Positions 26,549 through 35,330 are shown, counted from the stretch's first letter. The stretch is 64,000 nt of DNA from Arthrobacter sp. MYb213 (GCF_002979915.1 NZ_PCQA01000004.1:1-64000), one strand, 5' to 3'. Notes: generated from the letters alone by a model not told the origin. Translations and numbers: made by a program.

Positions 26549-27163
26549 CTAGGATTCCTTGACCAGCACGCGGCCGAGGTGGTCGGAGAACTGGCGCAAG
26601 GAATTAGCGGTCAGCAGTAAATGGTCCGCTACACGCTGATGTTTGTGAATCGTGGAGGCCTTGGAGAAGTTCGAAATTTCATTGATCCAGACCAAGTGAG
26701 TGCGGGCCGCACGTTTGGAATACTGCAACATCTGAAGCCAGTTGTCTTCCAAATCGTCGAGTTTGTTCAAGCTTCGCACGGAGTGTGACGCGAGTTCGGC
26801 GAGCTGTGAAATTAGTTCTAGCTGCTCCGCAGCGCGCTCAGAGAGCGGAGTGGAACCTAAGGTGTTGATAAGTTCGCCAATGCCGCGCAGGTGTTCCATG
26901 GTCTCGTGAAGCAGGCGGGAAAAAGTGTACATATCTTCACGCGGTAGTGGACTGATGTAACTGGTCCGCAGATGCGTGAGCAAGGCGTGAAGCAAGTCCG
27001 AGGCTTGAGCTTCCGCATTGGCAAGATCTTTGAGCTGGGCTGCACGGCCATCCGGGTTGCCGATCATCTCGGAGACACTTGCCACCGAGTTACGGATTGT
27101 GCTCGCCAGATCACTGAGCAATTCAATGCCACGCGTGGCTGAAGGAAAGATTTGGAACTTCAC
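26549..27163 (-). CDS. DUF47 (PhoU-related) Pit accessory protein
   Basis: A 204-residue, all-helical PhoU-like protein that pairs with Pit transporters and probably modulates their activity. It begins MKFQIFPSATRGIELL. It contains conserved acidic motifs LREDMYTFSRLLHE-like (PREDMYTFSRLL) and LDDLEDNWL, the metal-binding E/DxxxD pattern of the family. The GTG start at 27163 lacks a good ribosome binding site. The neighbouring PHO-box-like repeats lie 47-75 bases upstream. Confidence 0.88.
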   Translation of the reverse strand: MKFQIFPSATRGIELLSDLASTIRNSVASVSEMIGNPDGRAAQLKDLANAEAQASDLLHALLTHLRTSYISPLPREDMYTFSRLLHETMEHLRGIGELINTLGSTPLSERAAEQLELISQLAELASHSVRSLNKLDDLEDNWLQMLQYSKRAARTHLVWINEISNFSKASTIHKHQRVADHLLLTANSLRQFSDHLGRVLVKES

Positions 27164-27209
27164 GTTGTTCGGCGCACCATTCGTCTTAGGCCATCGTTTT
27201 GGTACTGAC

Positions 27210-27238
27210 GCTGAACAGTTTACGTCGCGAAGGTTAAC
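27210..27238 (-). promoter_or_regulatory. PHO-box-like repeats upstream of the DUF47-pit operon
   Basis: On the minus strand, GTTAACCTTCG (27238-27228) is almost identical to the first unit upstream of pstS (GTTAACCTTCC). A second unit, GTTCAGC, starts exactly 22 bases later (27216-27210), that is two 11-bp steps. The match is partial, so this is a candidate only. Confidence 0.35.
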
Positions 27239-27393
27239 GACGAAACGTTAGTGATGCCGGACCGGGAACGCCTCTCGGCGGAAGGCCGCTCGAAGCGGCA
27301 GAATATTGGAGCCCGGGGTTACCAGCGGCCCGGCACCGTCTACTAGTTTTCTCGTACTAAGCGCTTGCTGTCAACCACATCTGGTGACTGGTG

Positions 27394-28617
27394 CTAATTC
27401 TCACGTTCTTTACGCAAGGACTTCTCGAGACCACTTACACATAACAGTCCGCAACAGAACCAAATGGCACCCGCTGGTCCCGTACCCACAGCCACCGTAC
27501 TGGCCGCAATAGGCAGGAGCACCTGTCCTAGCCTGTTTCCCATTAAGCGGACCGCTAAGGCCGCTCCACGGTCCTGTGCGGGCACGGAGGTTGACACCAT
27601 GGTCATCGTCACCGGCTGTCCCATGCCTAGGAAGAAACCGCCCACGATTAGGGCTAAAGCCGCTAACCAAAGTACGTCAATGAAGAGCGGGGCAAGTGCA
27701 ATGGAGATTCCGGCGGCAAACAGGCTGGTCAGCAACATTGACTCACGGGAGAAGTGAGTTGAAATCCATGGCAGGAAGAGCCTGGAAATAACCGAGGCGC
27801 CGCCGCGCAGGGCCAGCAAAATACCCACCATGGCTGGGGCAACGCCATGTTTTTCGGCAACCAAGGGCAAGAAAGCGGTGAGAATATCGATGATTGAAAG
27901 CAACGCCAGCGAAGCGAGCATGTGCGAAGGAATGGATTTGATGCGCAGGATCGAAATGATTGACGCTTCGGATTTGGGGGCCGGTGTAGCCGCGGCGCTC
28001 TTAGATAGCCGTGGCTGAAGATTTGGCAAGAGCAAGGGGATGGCTAGCAAGGCACAGCCGGCACCGATCCATAAGGAAAGAGAAATGTCGGCAACACGTT
28101 CGGGAGAATCAGCAGAGGAAGTGGTCCCGAGGATGGCTCCAGCAATCAGCGGGCCGAGGAACTGTCCTGCGGCGTACGCCGCGGTGAACCAACCGAAACC
28201 CTTATCGAGCTGGTCATCTGGGAAATAACGCGCGATAGATGACTGACCACCAATGGTGAACAGTAAGTGCCCCATACCTAGTACGGCGCTGGCAATGGCA
28301 ACCATGACAAAGCCGTTGGCTGCCGCGACGCCTAAGGAGCCTAGTCCCATGAGCCCGGCGCCGGCGAGCATCAAAAAACGAATCTTTGGAATTCGTGAAC
28401 TAATGCGACCAAGCCATACAGCCGTGACCATTGGCAACAGTGCGAAGGCAGCGGTGGTGACACCAACGGTTACCGGGCCAGCGTCTAAGGAAATTAGTTT
28501 GTAAGTGGTGACCGGTCGAACCAAGTTGAGCGTGGTTTGCGACAACAGTGCGGTAGCGATCAAAATAAGTAACCACCGCAGTGTTCCGGAAGCCGAATTG
28601 TTTGCTTCCGCGCCCAC
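27394..28617 (-). CDS. Major facilitator superfamily transporter
   Basis: A 407-residue, twelve-helix MFS protein. The loop 2-3 motif is degenerate (LGRISSRIPKIRF), the central loop (about residues 190-210) is hydrophilic (LQPRLSKSAAATPAPKSE), and MGQPVTMTMVSTSVPAQDRGAALAVR-type sequence lies near helix 10-11. The substrate cannot be predicted. The GTG start at 28617 has a weak AGG site upstream. A GCCGCT-TCGA-type hairpin lies about 100 bases downstream (near 27290). It is transcribed after the glutaminase gene but 119 bases away. Confidence 0.85.
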   Translation of the reverse strand: MGAEANNSASGTLRWLLILIATALLSQTTLNLVRPVTTYKLISLDAGPVTVGVTTAAFALLPMVTAVWLGRISSRIPKIRFLMLAGAGLMGLGSLGVAAANGFVMVAIASAVLGMGHLLFTIGGQSSIARYFPDDQLDKGFGWFTAAYAAGQFLGPLIAGAILGTTSSADSPERVADISLSLWIGAGCALLAIPLLLPNLQPRLSKSAAATPAPKSEASIISILRIKSIPSHMLASLALLSIIDILTAFLPLVAEKHGVAPAMVGILLALRGGASVISRLFLPWISTHFSRESMLLTSLFAAGISIALAPLFIDVLWLAALALIVGGFFLGMGQPVTMTMVSTSVPAQDRGAALAVRLMGNRLGQVLLPIAASTVAVGTGPAGAIWFCCGLLCVSGLEKSLRKEREN

Positions 28618-28736
28618 TGTGCCTACTTTCTTTTGGTGCTGCTATCCAAGCTCAAGTTTAGGTGCTCTTGAGCGAGCAAGTGTCACCGGCACTCTCTTGC
28701 GCACGAGTACGGCTAACTGTTTAGCGAACTCGCACG

Positions 28737-29969
28737 TTAGGGAGTTTCTGGAAAGGTTCCATCGCCCAAGTCGGGATTGGCCAAGGACTGTAGTGGATCA
28801 TGGAGAAAAATCCTGCGGCCTTCATTGCGCAACCTGCGCAGGGCTTCAAGCACCATTCGCCGGGCAACTTTGGTGAAGGAATACACCCGAGAAATATCCA
28901 AATGAACGGCACCGTCAAAGTCTGATTCGGAGAGCAGATCCAGTAATTCGGCGGCTGCAGGAAATCGTACGTTGCCTTGGAGATAAAAAATCTCCCGACT
29001 TCCTTCTTGAGTTACCCCGACAACGTCAAGTCGACCGTGGCTTGGTGCGAAGAGGTGCATGTCCATATCTGAGGACAATCTTTCAAAGATCCGGCGCGAC
29101 CTCTGGCTATTACCATGAGAGTCCAAACGCGGTGAGAACGCAGCAACACCCACTTGGTCTGGTAAGACGCCCACAAGTCCTCCGGAAACCCCGCTTTTAG
29201 CGGGGATTCCCACACGCGTGAGCCAGTCTCCAGCACCGTCGTACATGCCGGCTACCGCCATGACTGACATAACCTGTCGCGCGGTATCGGCATCGATAAT
29301 TCTCTCGCGAGTCACCGGTTGAACTCCACCATTGGCTAATGTTGCGGCCATCATGGACAGGTCATTGACCGTCACCAAGATGGAACACTGTCGGGTGTAT
29401 CCAGCGACTACTTCGTGCACGTCATCGGTGAGTATTCCGAATTTTCGAAGCATATGCGCCATAGCGAAATTATGGTCAGCGGTGGTCAGTTCCGAACGAT
29501 AGACATCTTCATCTACGGATAGTTCTCGTCCAGCAAGGGATGAAAACATGTCTAATACTCGTTGGTTCCTAGCTGCCGCGGTCGCGTCTTTCCCGACGAG
29601 CAATGAATGCGCGGCAATAGCGCCGGCATTGATCATCGGATTCTTAGGACGGTTGGTGCCATCTTCCAGGGAAAGCTCGTTAAAGGCTTCGCCTGAGGCT
29701 TCCACACTAATTGTCTTCAAAACATGGTCTAGCCCCCGGTCCATAATGGCAGCCGCGTAGGCAAAAGGCTTGGAGATGGATTGAATGCTAAATGGCGTAT
29801 CGCTGTCACCGGCACAGTAGGTGCTGCCCGTCGCGGTGGTGATTGACACCGCAAATGGTGTTGGGTCAGCATTGGCCAGTTCCGGAATGTATTGGGCGGT
29901 TTCGCCGGAATTGTCCTCACGCAGGGAATCGAGAACTTCGTGAAGGTAGTCGGGAACTGGAGTCTGCAT
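28737..29969 (-). CDS. glsA: Glutaminase A with C-terminal STAS domain
   Basis: Hydrolyses glutamine to glutamate and ammonia. The N-terminal 300 residues are a serine-dependent beta-lactamase-fold glutaminase: the FSIQSISKPFAYA segment carries the Ser-x-x-Lys catalytic pair, and NPMINAGAIAAHSL and IPAKSGVSGGLVGVLP complete the site. A STAS domain (about residues 315-400, GAVHLDISRVYSFTKVARR) follows, as in a subset of bacterial glutaminases. Such STAS tails bind small ligands or partners; the regulator here is unknown. Length 410, against about 310 for the plain enzyme. Confidence 0.92.
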   Translation of the reverse strand: MQTPVPDYLHEVLDSLREDNSGETAQYIPELANADPTPFAVSITTATGSTYCAGDSDTPFSIQSISKPFAYAAAIMDRGLDHVLKTISVEASGEAFNELSLEDGTNRPKNPMINAGAIAAHSLLVGKDATAAARNQRVLDMFSSLAGRELSVDEDVYRSELTTADHNFAMAHMLRKFGILTDDVHEVVAGYTRQCSILVTVNDLSMMAATLANGGVQPVTRERIIDADTARQVMSVMAVAGMYDGAGDWLTRVGIPAKSGVSGGLVGVLPDQVGVAAFSPRLDSHGNSQRSRRIFERLSSDMDMHLFAPSHGRLDVVGVTQEGSREIFYLQGNVRFPAAAELLDLLSESDFDGAVHLDISRVYSFTKVARRMVLEALRRLRNEGRRIFLHDPLQSLANPDLGDGTFPETP

Positions 29970-30054
29970 ACTTACCGATCTCTAGTGCTAAGACATGGTT
30001 TGGTTCCAACCTAACCGCTGGAGCCCAAGATGTCTTGTGTAGTCCGAGTCGTGA

Positions 30055-30720
30055 TCAGTCCAATAAATCCTGACGCCACAACCTTGCGCAGGCTTCGAGA
30101 TCCTCGGCGGTGTTCACCATTGATTTGGCCCGCGCGGTAAGTTTTGTGCCCCGAGTTTCATTCGCAAGATCCGCGGCATCTGCATGCTCTGTCATGCCCA
30201 GGGCCAGTACCCTGCAGTAGGCAGCCGTACGCTCCAGGGCGTGGGCGAAGTCGCCTTCGAAGGCGCCGGTAAGGATAGAAGTTGCCATGTTTTTAAGTTC
30301 TTCGGCCGTGGGCGGCTCGGCAACGCCCGCTACCAGACGTTCAACTTCTGCGCGATGAGCACCGGCACGAAAACGTGCTGACATGGTCTCGGCGTTATCA
30401 AGCGTCGCCGTGCGTACGGCGTAAAGACGCCACAGTGCTCCAGGAAGCGAACGCGCGGGAGCTGCGGACCAAAGCTCTGCAAGAACCTCTAGTCCTTCGG
30501 TCTCTGCGACCTGGACCAATCTGTTTGAAATGTCAGGGTCCTCGTTGGCAATACCTTTACGCACAAAAGCCTGAGCCGAAAGGTGAGCTGCTTCAGAGAT
30601 GCGAGCAGGATCGGCGCCGCCCTCATAAGGATTAAAATCCTGCGGAGCGAATGGACGTGGTTTGTGATGGCGAAATCCGGAGACCTGACCAACTGTGGAA
30701 CCTGCGCGTGCACCTTTCAT
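30055..30720 (-). CDS. Conserved hypothetical protein, actinobacterial
   Basis: About 221 residues (234 if GTG 30759 is used). It begins MKGARAGSTVGQVSGFRHHKPRPF and is otherwise helical, with repeated Ala/Glu/Arg-rich segments and no membrane or secretion signal. No catalytic motif or known domain is recognised. It lies downstream of the tRNA-Lys gene on the opposite strand. Neither start has a good ribosome binding site; ATG 30720 is chosen because the sequence from there looks conserved, but confidence in the start is low. Confidence 0.65.
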   Translation of the reverse strand: MKGARAGSTVGQVSGFRHHKPRPFAPQDFNPYEGGADPARISEAAHLSAQAFVRKGIANEDPDISNRLVQVAETEGLEVLAELWSAAPARSLPGALWRLYAVRTATLDNAETMSARFRAGAHRAEVERLVAGVAEPPTAEELKNMATSILTGAFEGDFAHALERTAAYCRVLALGMTEHADAADLANETRGTKLTARAKSMVNTAEDLEACARLWRQDLLD

Positions 30721-30945
30721 GGCTTCGAGACTACTCGCATTTAGCTCACTCTGCTCCACTATGGCGAGTGAATCTGGGCACTAGAACAAAGTGGATGACG
30801 TTGCAAAATACTCATATTTCGCAGGGCTCAGGCACTCATTATTTCGACGTTTACGCGGTACTGGATGTGGCCGCGACACTGCCAAATTTCACTCGATTAA
30901 ACATGAAACGATACTTCGGGTATTATGGACTTTGGCTTAGGCCGT

Positions 30946-31021
30946 GCGCCTTTAGCTCAGTTGGTAGAGCACTGGACTTTTAATCCATTGGTCGCGGGTT
31001 CGAACCCCGCAGGGCGCACCA
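30946..31021 (+). tRNA. tRNA-Lys (UUU anticodon), CCA encoded
   Basis: The acceptor arms GCGCCTT (30946-30952) and AGGGCGC (31011-31017) pair with G-U at position 6. The D arm is AGCTCAGTTGGTAGAGC, the anticodon loop CTTTTAA (anticodon TTT), and the T arm GCGGGTTCGAACCCCGC. Discriminator A is followed by an encoded CCA at 31019-31021. Position 27-43 of the anticodon stem is a mismatch. A -10-like TATTAT lies at 30921-30926. Confidence 0.97.
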
Positions 31022-31024
31022 TAT

Positions 31025-31070
31025 AAGAATCCCATTACCCTTGATTGACTAGGGGTGATGGGATTCTTCT
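31025..31070 (+). terminator. Terminator of the tRNA-Lys gene
   Basis: An 11-bp stem AAGAATCCCAT/ATGGGATTCTT (31025-31035 with 31058-31068), continued by inner ACCCT/AGGGGT pairs and followed by CTTTAATT, starting four bases after the CCA end. Confidence 0.85.
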
Positions 31071-31104
31071 TTAATTTGAGCCCGGCACTGCGGCGAATTG
31101 ATCC

Positions 31105-31599
31105 TCACCAGCTTTCGATATCGTTTATTTCTCGAACTAGCCGAAACGGGTTGTCGTAGTAAACGATTCTGCTTGACCGTGTACCGCCTCGAATCGCGGG
31201 AGTTAGTGTGTAATAGTCACCGTCCCAAGCTAGCTCCGTGGGTTGGTCGACCGAGCGCTCATCCCAATCCTTGGGAATAGATGGAGTGTAGATCCACAGT
31301 TCTGCGTCGTCATCGTCAGAAGCATTGGTGATGGATTTCCAGCCCCGGCGATCGGCAAGAATATCTGTAGGCGTGGCGTAGAGAAAAGTCGAAAGCAGTC
31401 CCGTTTTATCCGGAGCAATCTTCTGCACGCAGCGTATAGCCGCTTCTAATTCAATGGTCCCATCGGCTTCGCAGAGCTTATCGATGGCCTGACTGAACCG
31501 GTGCTGACGAAAAGTGGCTCGATCCTTTATTTCGAGCCGTTCTCTTTCGCGGTGACGTTGCTGCGCGCTACGGGAATGTCGTTTTTTACTGACAGACAT
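31105..31599 (-). CDS. Hypothetical protein, basic N-terminus
   Basis: A 164-residue soluble protein, not recognised. Residues 1-35 are strongly basic and helical (KKRHSRSAQQRHRERERLE). The rest is a mixed domain with several acidic and aromatic residues (TNASDDDDAELWIY, LAWDGDYYTL). GAGGAG six bases upstream of ATG 31599 gives a confident start. It is isolated between tRNA-Lys and the dienelactone hydrolase gene. Confidence 0.7.
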   Translation of the reverse strand: MSVSKKRHSRSAQQRHRERERLEIKDRATFRQHRFSQAIDKLCEADGTIELEAAIRCVQKIAPDKTGLLSTFLYATPTDILADRRGWKSITNASDDDDAELWIYTPSIPKDWDERSVDQPTELAWDGDYYTLTPAIRGGTRSSRIVYYDNPFRLVREINDIESW

Positions 31600-31715
31600 G
31601 GTCTGCTCCTCAGAGCTGAGAGAGGTGGTGTTAGTCAGCTCAGCCTAGGAGTACCTCAAAGAATCTGGGGTCACTTAGGAAAATATGTGGATAACCAGTT
31701 CGGCATGCGCCAGCT

Positions 31716-32306
31716 TTAGGCGAAAGGTTCCAAAAATTTGATCATTCGTTCCATGACCACAGCGCGTGCTTCAAGATCGTGGGAACGCAGTGAGGAGTCG
31801 GTGAACAGGTGTTTGTTGCCCGGGTAAGTAAACAGCTGTGCGAGCTCATGGCCTTCGCCTTCGACAAAGCGTTGCACAGCCTCTAAATCGCCTTCCTTGG
31901 CGAAAAATGGGTCTTCATCCATGCCATGAATTTGTACCGGAACGTTTTCTGGCCATGGGCCGAAGCTCCAGTCTGCTTCTACGTCCACGAAGGATTCTAA
32001 GAGGACCGCTGCGAGAGCTCCTGGCCGTTGCTGGGCGCACTGTTGCGCCAGAGCGGCACCCCATGAGCTGCCGATATAAACCAATTCCTCGGGAAGCTTC
32101 GAGAAAAACTTGTCGACGCGCTCCTGGATCTTATCTTCGCCTAGCTTGTTGGCCATGCGAATTCCGGCGTCGATATCTTTAGGAAGCTTTCCTGCAAACA
32201 GGTCCAAAGTATGTACGCTGTGGCCAGCTGCGCGTAATTCGGCGGCCATAGCTTGAACTCCGGGGGTGAGCCCCTGGACGTGGTGGAAAAGAACTATCGT
32301 GGCCAT
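31716..32306 (-). CDS. Dienelactone hydrolase family protein
   Basis: A 196-residue alpha/beta hydrolase of the dienelactone hydrolase family. The nucleophile elbow is GSSWGA with Ser in place of the usual Cys of true dienelactone hydrolase, the Asp is in HGMDEDPFF, and the His is in GNKHLF. It starts MATIVLFHHVQGLTPGV, with GAGGAG upstream. Natural substrates are unknown; small esters or lactones are likely. Confidence 0.88.
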   Translation of the reverse strand: MATIVLFHHVQGLTPGVQAMAAELRAAGHSVHTLDLFAGKLPKDIDAGIRMANKLGEDKIQERVDKFFSKLPEELVYIGSSWGAALAQQCAQQRPGALAAVLLESFVDVEADWSFGPWPENVPVQIHGMDEDPFFAKEGDLEAVQRFVEGEGHELAQLFTYPGNKHLFTDSSLRSHDLEARAVVMERMIKFLEPFA

Positions 32307-32325
32307 GGATTACTCCTCGTAGTTG

Positions 32326-32577
32326 CTAGCGTTCGTCGACTAGATTCTCGATGCGCTGAGGCAGGTGCTCGATTGCCAGATCCCAGCCGGGCATTTGGCT
32401 ATTAATTTCTACGCTGTAGCCCTCGGTGAGCATGAACTCGGCGCAGGTTAGTGCTTCGTGGCCGGAGCCTGTTTCATAAATGAAGGCACGTCGAATGTCG
32501 GTCCAGAGCAGGGTTGCGGACTGATCGATGACCAGGCCGGTAGTGACTACTTCGACGGTGCGCTGGGGGTAGGACAT
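32326..32577 (-). CDS. Hypothetical small protein (84 aa)
   Basis: About 84 residues from ATG 32577 (MSYPQRTVEVVTTGLVIDQ); a GTG at 32637 would extend it to 103. No known domain is recognised. It is mixed alpha/beta with an acidic, Trp-containing middle (LLWTDIRRAFIYETGSG) and Cys at the AEF segment. It lies 19 bases upstream of the dienelactone hydrolase gene and 12-72 bases after the ABC-F gene, so may be cotranscribed with both. The start is uncertain since neither codon has a strong ribosome binding site. Confidence 0.55.
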   Translation of the reverse strand: MSYPQRTVEVVTTGLVIDQSATLLWTDIRRAFIYETGSGHEALTCAEFMLTEGYSVEINSQMPGWDLAIEHLPQRIENLVDER

Positions 32578-32649
32578 GTTCAACTTGCTTTCGGGGTCCT
32601 CGGCGGTGTGCTTTGATCTAGTGTAAACCGGCAACACACCGCCATCGGG

Positions 32650-34257
32650 TTAGCAAACCGCTGTGGGGTAGGACTTCGTCATGGAACCATCTGCCCTCAG
32701 CTCCAATAAGTAATCAAGTCCCAGCTGGTTCAAGAACTTGTGGTCGTGACTGACTACCAGCAACGCGCCACGATAGGCCCCTAACGCCTCACAGAGTTGA
32801 CGCACACTATCGATATCCAAATTATTTGTGGGTTCATCAAGGATCAGCAACTGAGCCGTGGGCTCAGCTAAGAGTAGCGAACCTAAATAGACGCGGAAAC
32901 GTTCTCCGCCGGACAGTGCAGATAGCGGGCGGTCTGCATTAGTGCCACGCAATAACAACCTCGCGAGCATATTTCGAATCTGCCCCGATGTGGCTGAGGG
33001 CGCTACCTGACTAATATTCTCGACCGCACTGCGGCTTTCGTCGAGGCCCACTAAACGCTGCGGCAAGTACCCAACGCGTTCGAGGAAAAGCTTGCCCGAG
33101 AGTTCAGCCTCGGACGGTTCGGTGCTCAGTAGTTGGTTTAGCAAGGTGGTTTTACCCGAACCGTTGGGTCCAGTAAGAGCCACCCGCTCGGGACCTTGGA
33201 TGATGTGTTGCCCGCTAGGGTAGCTAAACTGAGCTACTTGTTTGCTGGCGGGAAGTTTTGGATCTGGCAACTCCACATTGATGTGCTCCTCCGATCTGAC
33301 ACGAATTTCAGCCTGCTCGAGTTTGCTCTGCGCCTGCTCTACCTTTCCATCCAGATTCGAACGCATTTTTCCGGCATTCGCCTCGGACTTTTGGCGCAGG
33401 TGATTGGCTAGGATTTTCGGTAGCCCGCCACCTAACTGTTCAGCGCGCCCCTTGCGTTTGGCGCGGGCGAGTTTTGTTTCGGCTTCTACCCGTTGACGCT
33501 TTTCTACCTTCAATGAAGCGTTCGCCGTTTTCGCGGCTTGTTCGGCTGCCTGCTGCTCGGTCGCCAGCTGTTCGCGGTACACGCTGTATGGCCCTCCGAA
33601 AAGACGTAGCTTTCCTGCATACAGCTCTACCGTGTGGTCCATAAGTTCAAGAAGCTCGATGTCATGACTGACTACGATTAGCGTTCCCTTCCATGTACGC
33701 ACCAGTCCATAGAGCAATTCTCTAGTCGGTACGTCGAGATTGTTCGTTGGCTCATCGAGCAGCGTGATTGGTAATGCCGCTAGCCGCAGACCGATTACTG
33801 CCAGCAACATTGCCTCCCCGCCGGAAAGCGTGCTGACCTGACGTTCGAAGTTTAGAGATTCCAACCCCAGCGGACTAAGTTCGGCTTCCAGCCGGGCTTC
33901 GAGATCCCAATTGGCGCCAACGGCGTCAAAATCTGCCGGATCTATACTTCCGGATTCGATAGCTTTTAGCGCACGGTAAGTGTTATCAATTCCTAACAGC
34001 TCGGCCACGGTGGTGTCCTGGTGAAGGGTGAGTGTCTGGGGCAGATAGGCAAGATCGCTGGAGGCCTCCACGGATCCGGCAGTGGGCGTCAACTGGCCAG
34101 CAATGAGCTGCAAGAGAGTCGACTTACCGCTGCCATTGATGCCGGTCAGCCCGGTGCGTCCGGATGGAAAGACAGCTTCAAGGTTGGTCAAGGCGCGCTC
34201 GCCGGTAGGCCAGCTGAAACTGAGGTTGTGTAATTTTATTGGTGGAGTCAAAGACAT
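32650..34257 (-). CDS. ABC-F family ATPase (ribosome-associated type)
   Basis: A 535-residue soluble protein with two ABC domains and no membrane domain. Walker A sites are GINGSGKST and GPNGSGKTT, the signatures LSGGEAML and LSGGERFR, and the Walker B motifs are followed by EPTNNLDV and EPTNNLDI. The long linker (about residues 230-350) is Lys/Glu/Gln-rich, as in ABC-F proteins that act on the ribosome in antibiotic resistance or translation control. ATG 34257 is set by GGGAGG upstream; the frame from 34296 adds thirteen residues without support. Its leader holds a terminator-like hairpin. The exact subfamily cannot be told. Confidence 0.88.
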   Translation of the reverse strand: MSLTPPIKLHNLSFSWPTGERALTNLEAVFPSGRTGLTGINGSGKSTLLQLIAGQLTPTAGSVEASSDLAYLPQTLTLHQDTTVAELLGIDNTYRALKAIESGSIDPADFDAVGANWDLEARLEAELSPLGLESLNFERQVSTLSGGEAMLLAVIGLRLAALPITLLDEPTNNLDVPTRELLYGLVRTWKGTLIVVSHDIELLELMDHTVELYAGKLRLFGGPYSVYREQLATEQQAAEQAAKTANASLKVEKRQRVEAETKLARAKRKGRAEQLGGGLPKILANHLRQKSEANAGKMRSNLDGKVEQAQSKLEQAEIRVRSEEHINVELPDPKLPASKQVAQFSYPSGQHIIQGPERVALTGPNGSGKTTLLNQLLSTEPSEAELSGKLFLERVGYLPQRLVGLDESRSAVENISQVAPSATSGQIRNMLARLLLRGTNADRPLSALSGGERFRVYLGSLLLAEPTAQLLILDEPTNNLDIDSVRQLCEALGAYRGALLVVSHDHKFLNQLGLDYLLELRADGSMTKSYPTAVC

Positions 34258-34283
34258 ATTTGGTCCTCCCACGGGTGTGAAGA

Positions 34284-34362
34284 GGCTACCGAACACGGGG
34301 ACCGCGCAGCTGGCTCAACCCAAGGGGAACCAACAAAAAAGGGATACCGAAGCCGGTAGCCA
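34284..34362 (-). promoter_or_regulatory. Terminator/antiterminator-like leader of the ABC-F gene
   Basis: On the minus strand, GG-C-TACCG-GCTT-CGGTA-T-CC (34362-34343) is followed at once by a run of six T (34340-34335), an intrinsic-terminator-like structure 78 bases before the ABC-F start. The downstream CGGTAGCC (34291-34284), just ahead of the ribosome binding site, is a perfect 8-base complement of GGCTACCG in the terminator arm (34361-34354), giving an alternative pairing. It could instead be simply the terminator of the upstream gene. Confidence 0.45.
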
Positions 34363-34462
34363 AAATGAACGAGGTGCACCGAACTGTGGTGCGAGGTCAT
34401 TGGCGGGCTTAGCGGATATCCATGTATTTGAGTGTAACAGGGCAGTCTGAGCCGTTGAATAG

Positions 34463-35281
34463 TCAGTATAAGAAAATCGGCAGCCAGCCCGGGTTGTGCG
34501 CATGAACCAGCGCCAAGAACAGCACGAAGTCAAAGATCAGGTGTACCGAGATGACGTAGGTCAGTGACTTGGTCAGTTTGAAGGTGTATCCCTGAAGCAA
34601 TGCGAAAGGGAAGGTCAACAAGGGGCCCCAAGATTGGTAGCCGATCTCCCATAAGAACGAGGAGAAGATCACCGCCTGCAAGAGGTTAGCTAGCCAGTCA
34701 GGGAAGTGCTGTCGCAACAACGTGAAGGTGGTGCAGATGAAAAATAGCTCGTCCCAGATACCTACGGAGTTAACGCCGAGGAAGAGTCGCCAGAAGATGG
34801 TTGGATCCGAGGCGTCCGGCCAGTTTTGATAGACGCCGGTACTGATCAGATACACCGGCAAGATGAAGTAGCCCAGAGCCACGACCCCGAGCAGATACAG
34901 TTTGGCGGTCAGCGGCCATTTACGCCCGGTATTCACCGGGAACTTGATGATTTTCTCGCGGTATACGAACCGCGAAACCAGCCAAGGAACCACTACGGCC
35001 AGTGCCAGCGCACTGCCCATTAGCGCCATATGTCCCAAGCTTAAGTCGGCGTTTAACGGGACTAGGCTGATGATGGCCAACCCTGCGGCTATGAGCGTCA
35101 GATGGAGGGCGAGTCTGCGGTCAATTATTGCAGCCGTGAGCAGGCTCAAGACAAGCAGGCCATAGCCCAGCAGATCGTTTTCAACTCCGAAAAGTAGTAC
35201 GCCGGAGACCGAGAGTAAGGCCGCCGGCAGTAGTTTCCAGCTCAGGGCGGTGCGGGGTGCTTCACTTGGGAGCAGGCTCAT
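34463..35281 (-). CDS. CPBP-like intramembrane protease family protein (degenerate)
   Basis: A 272-residue membrane protein with about eight helices, related by pattern to CPBP (Abi) intramembrane proteases. The expected EExxxR motif reads DELFFI, the FxxxH motif is replaced by FLWEIG, and only the third His (HLIFDF) is kept. It may therefore lack protease activity. ATG 35281 (MSLLPSE) is chosen over 35293; a weak TTAGG site precedes it. The substrate and role are unknown. Confidence 0.7.
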   Translation of the reverse strand: MSLLPSEAPRTALSWKLLPAALLSVSGVLLFGVENDLLGYGLLVLSLLTAAIIDRRLALHLTLIAAGLAIISLVPLNADLSLGHMALMGSALALAVVVPWLVSRFVYREKIIKFPVNTGRKWPLTAKLYLLGVVALGYFILPVYLISTGVYQNWPDASDPTIFWRLFLGVNSVGIWDELFFICTTFTLLRQHFPDWLANLLQAVIFSSFLWEIGYQSWGPLLTFPFALLQGYTFKLTKSLTYVISVHLIFDFVLFLALVHAHNPGWLPIFLY

Positions 35282-35330
35282 GCACCTAAGCATGCCAGCA
35301 ACACAAAAGAAAAACAGCGTTAAAAGCTAT

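Noticed and set aside
27284-27300. GCCGCT/AGCGGC hairpin considered as strong terminator of the MFS gene
   Set aside because: Short stem without a T run, about 100 bases from the stop; too weak to list as a feature.
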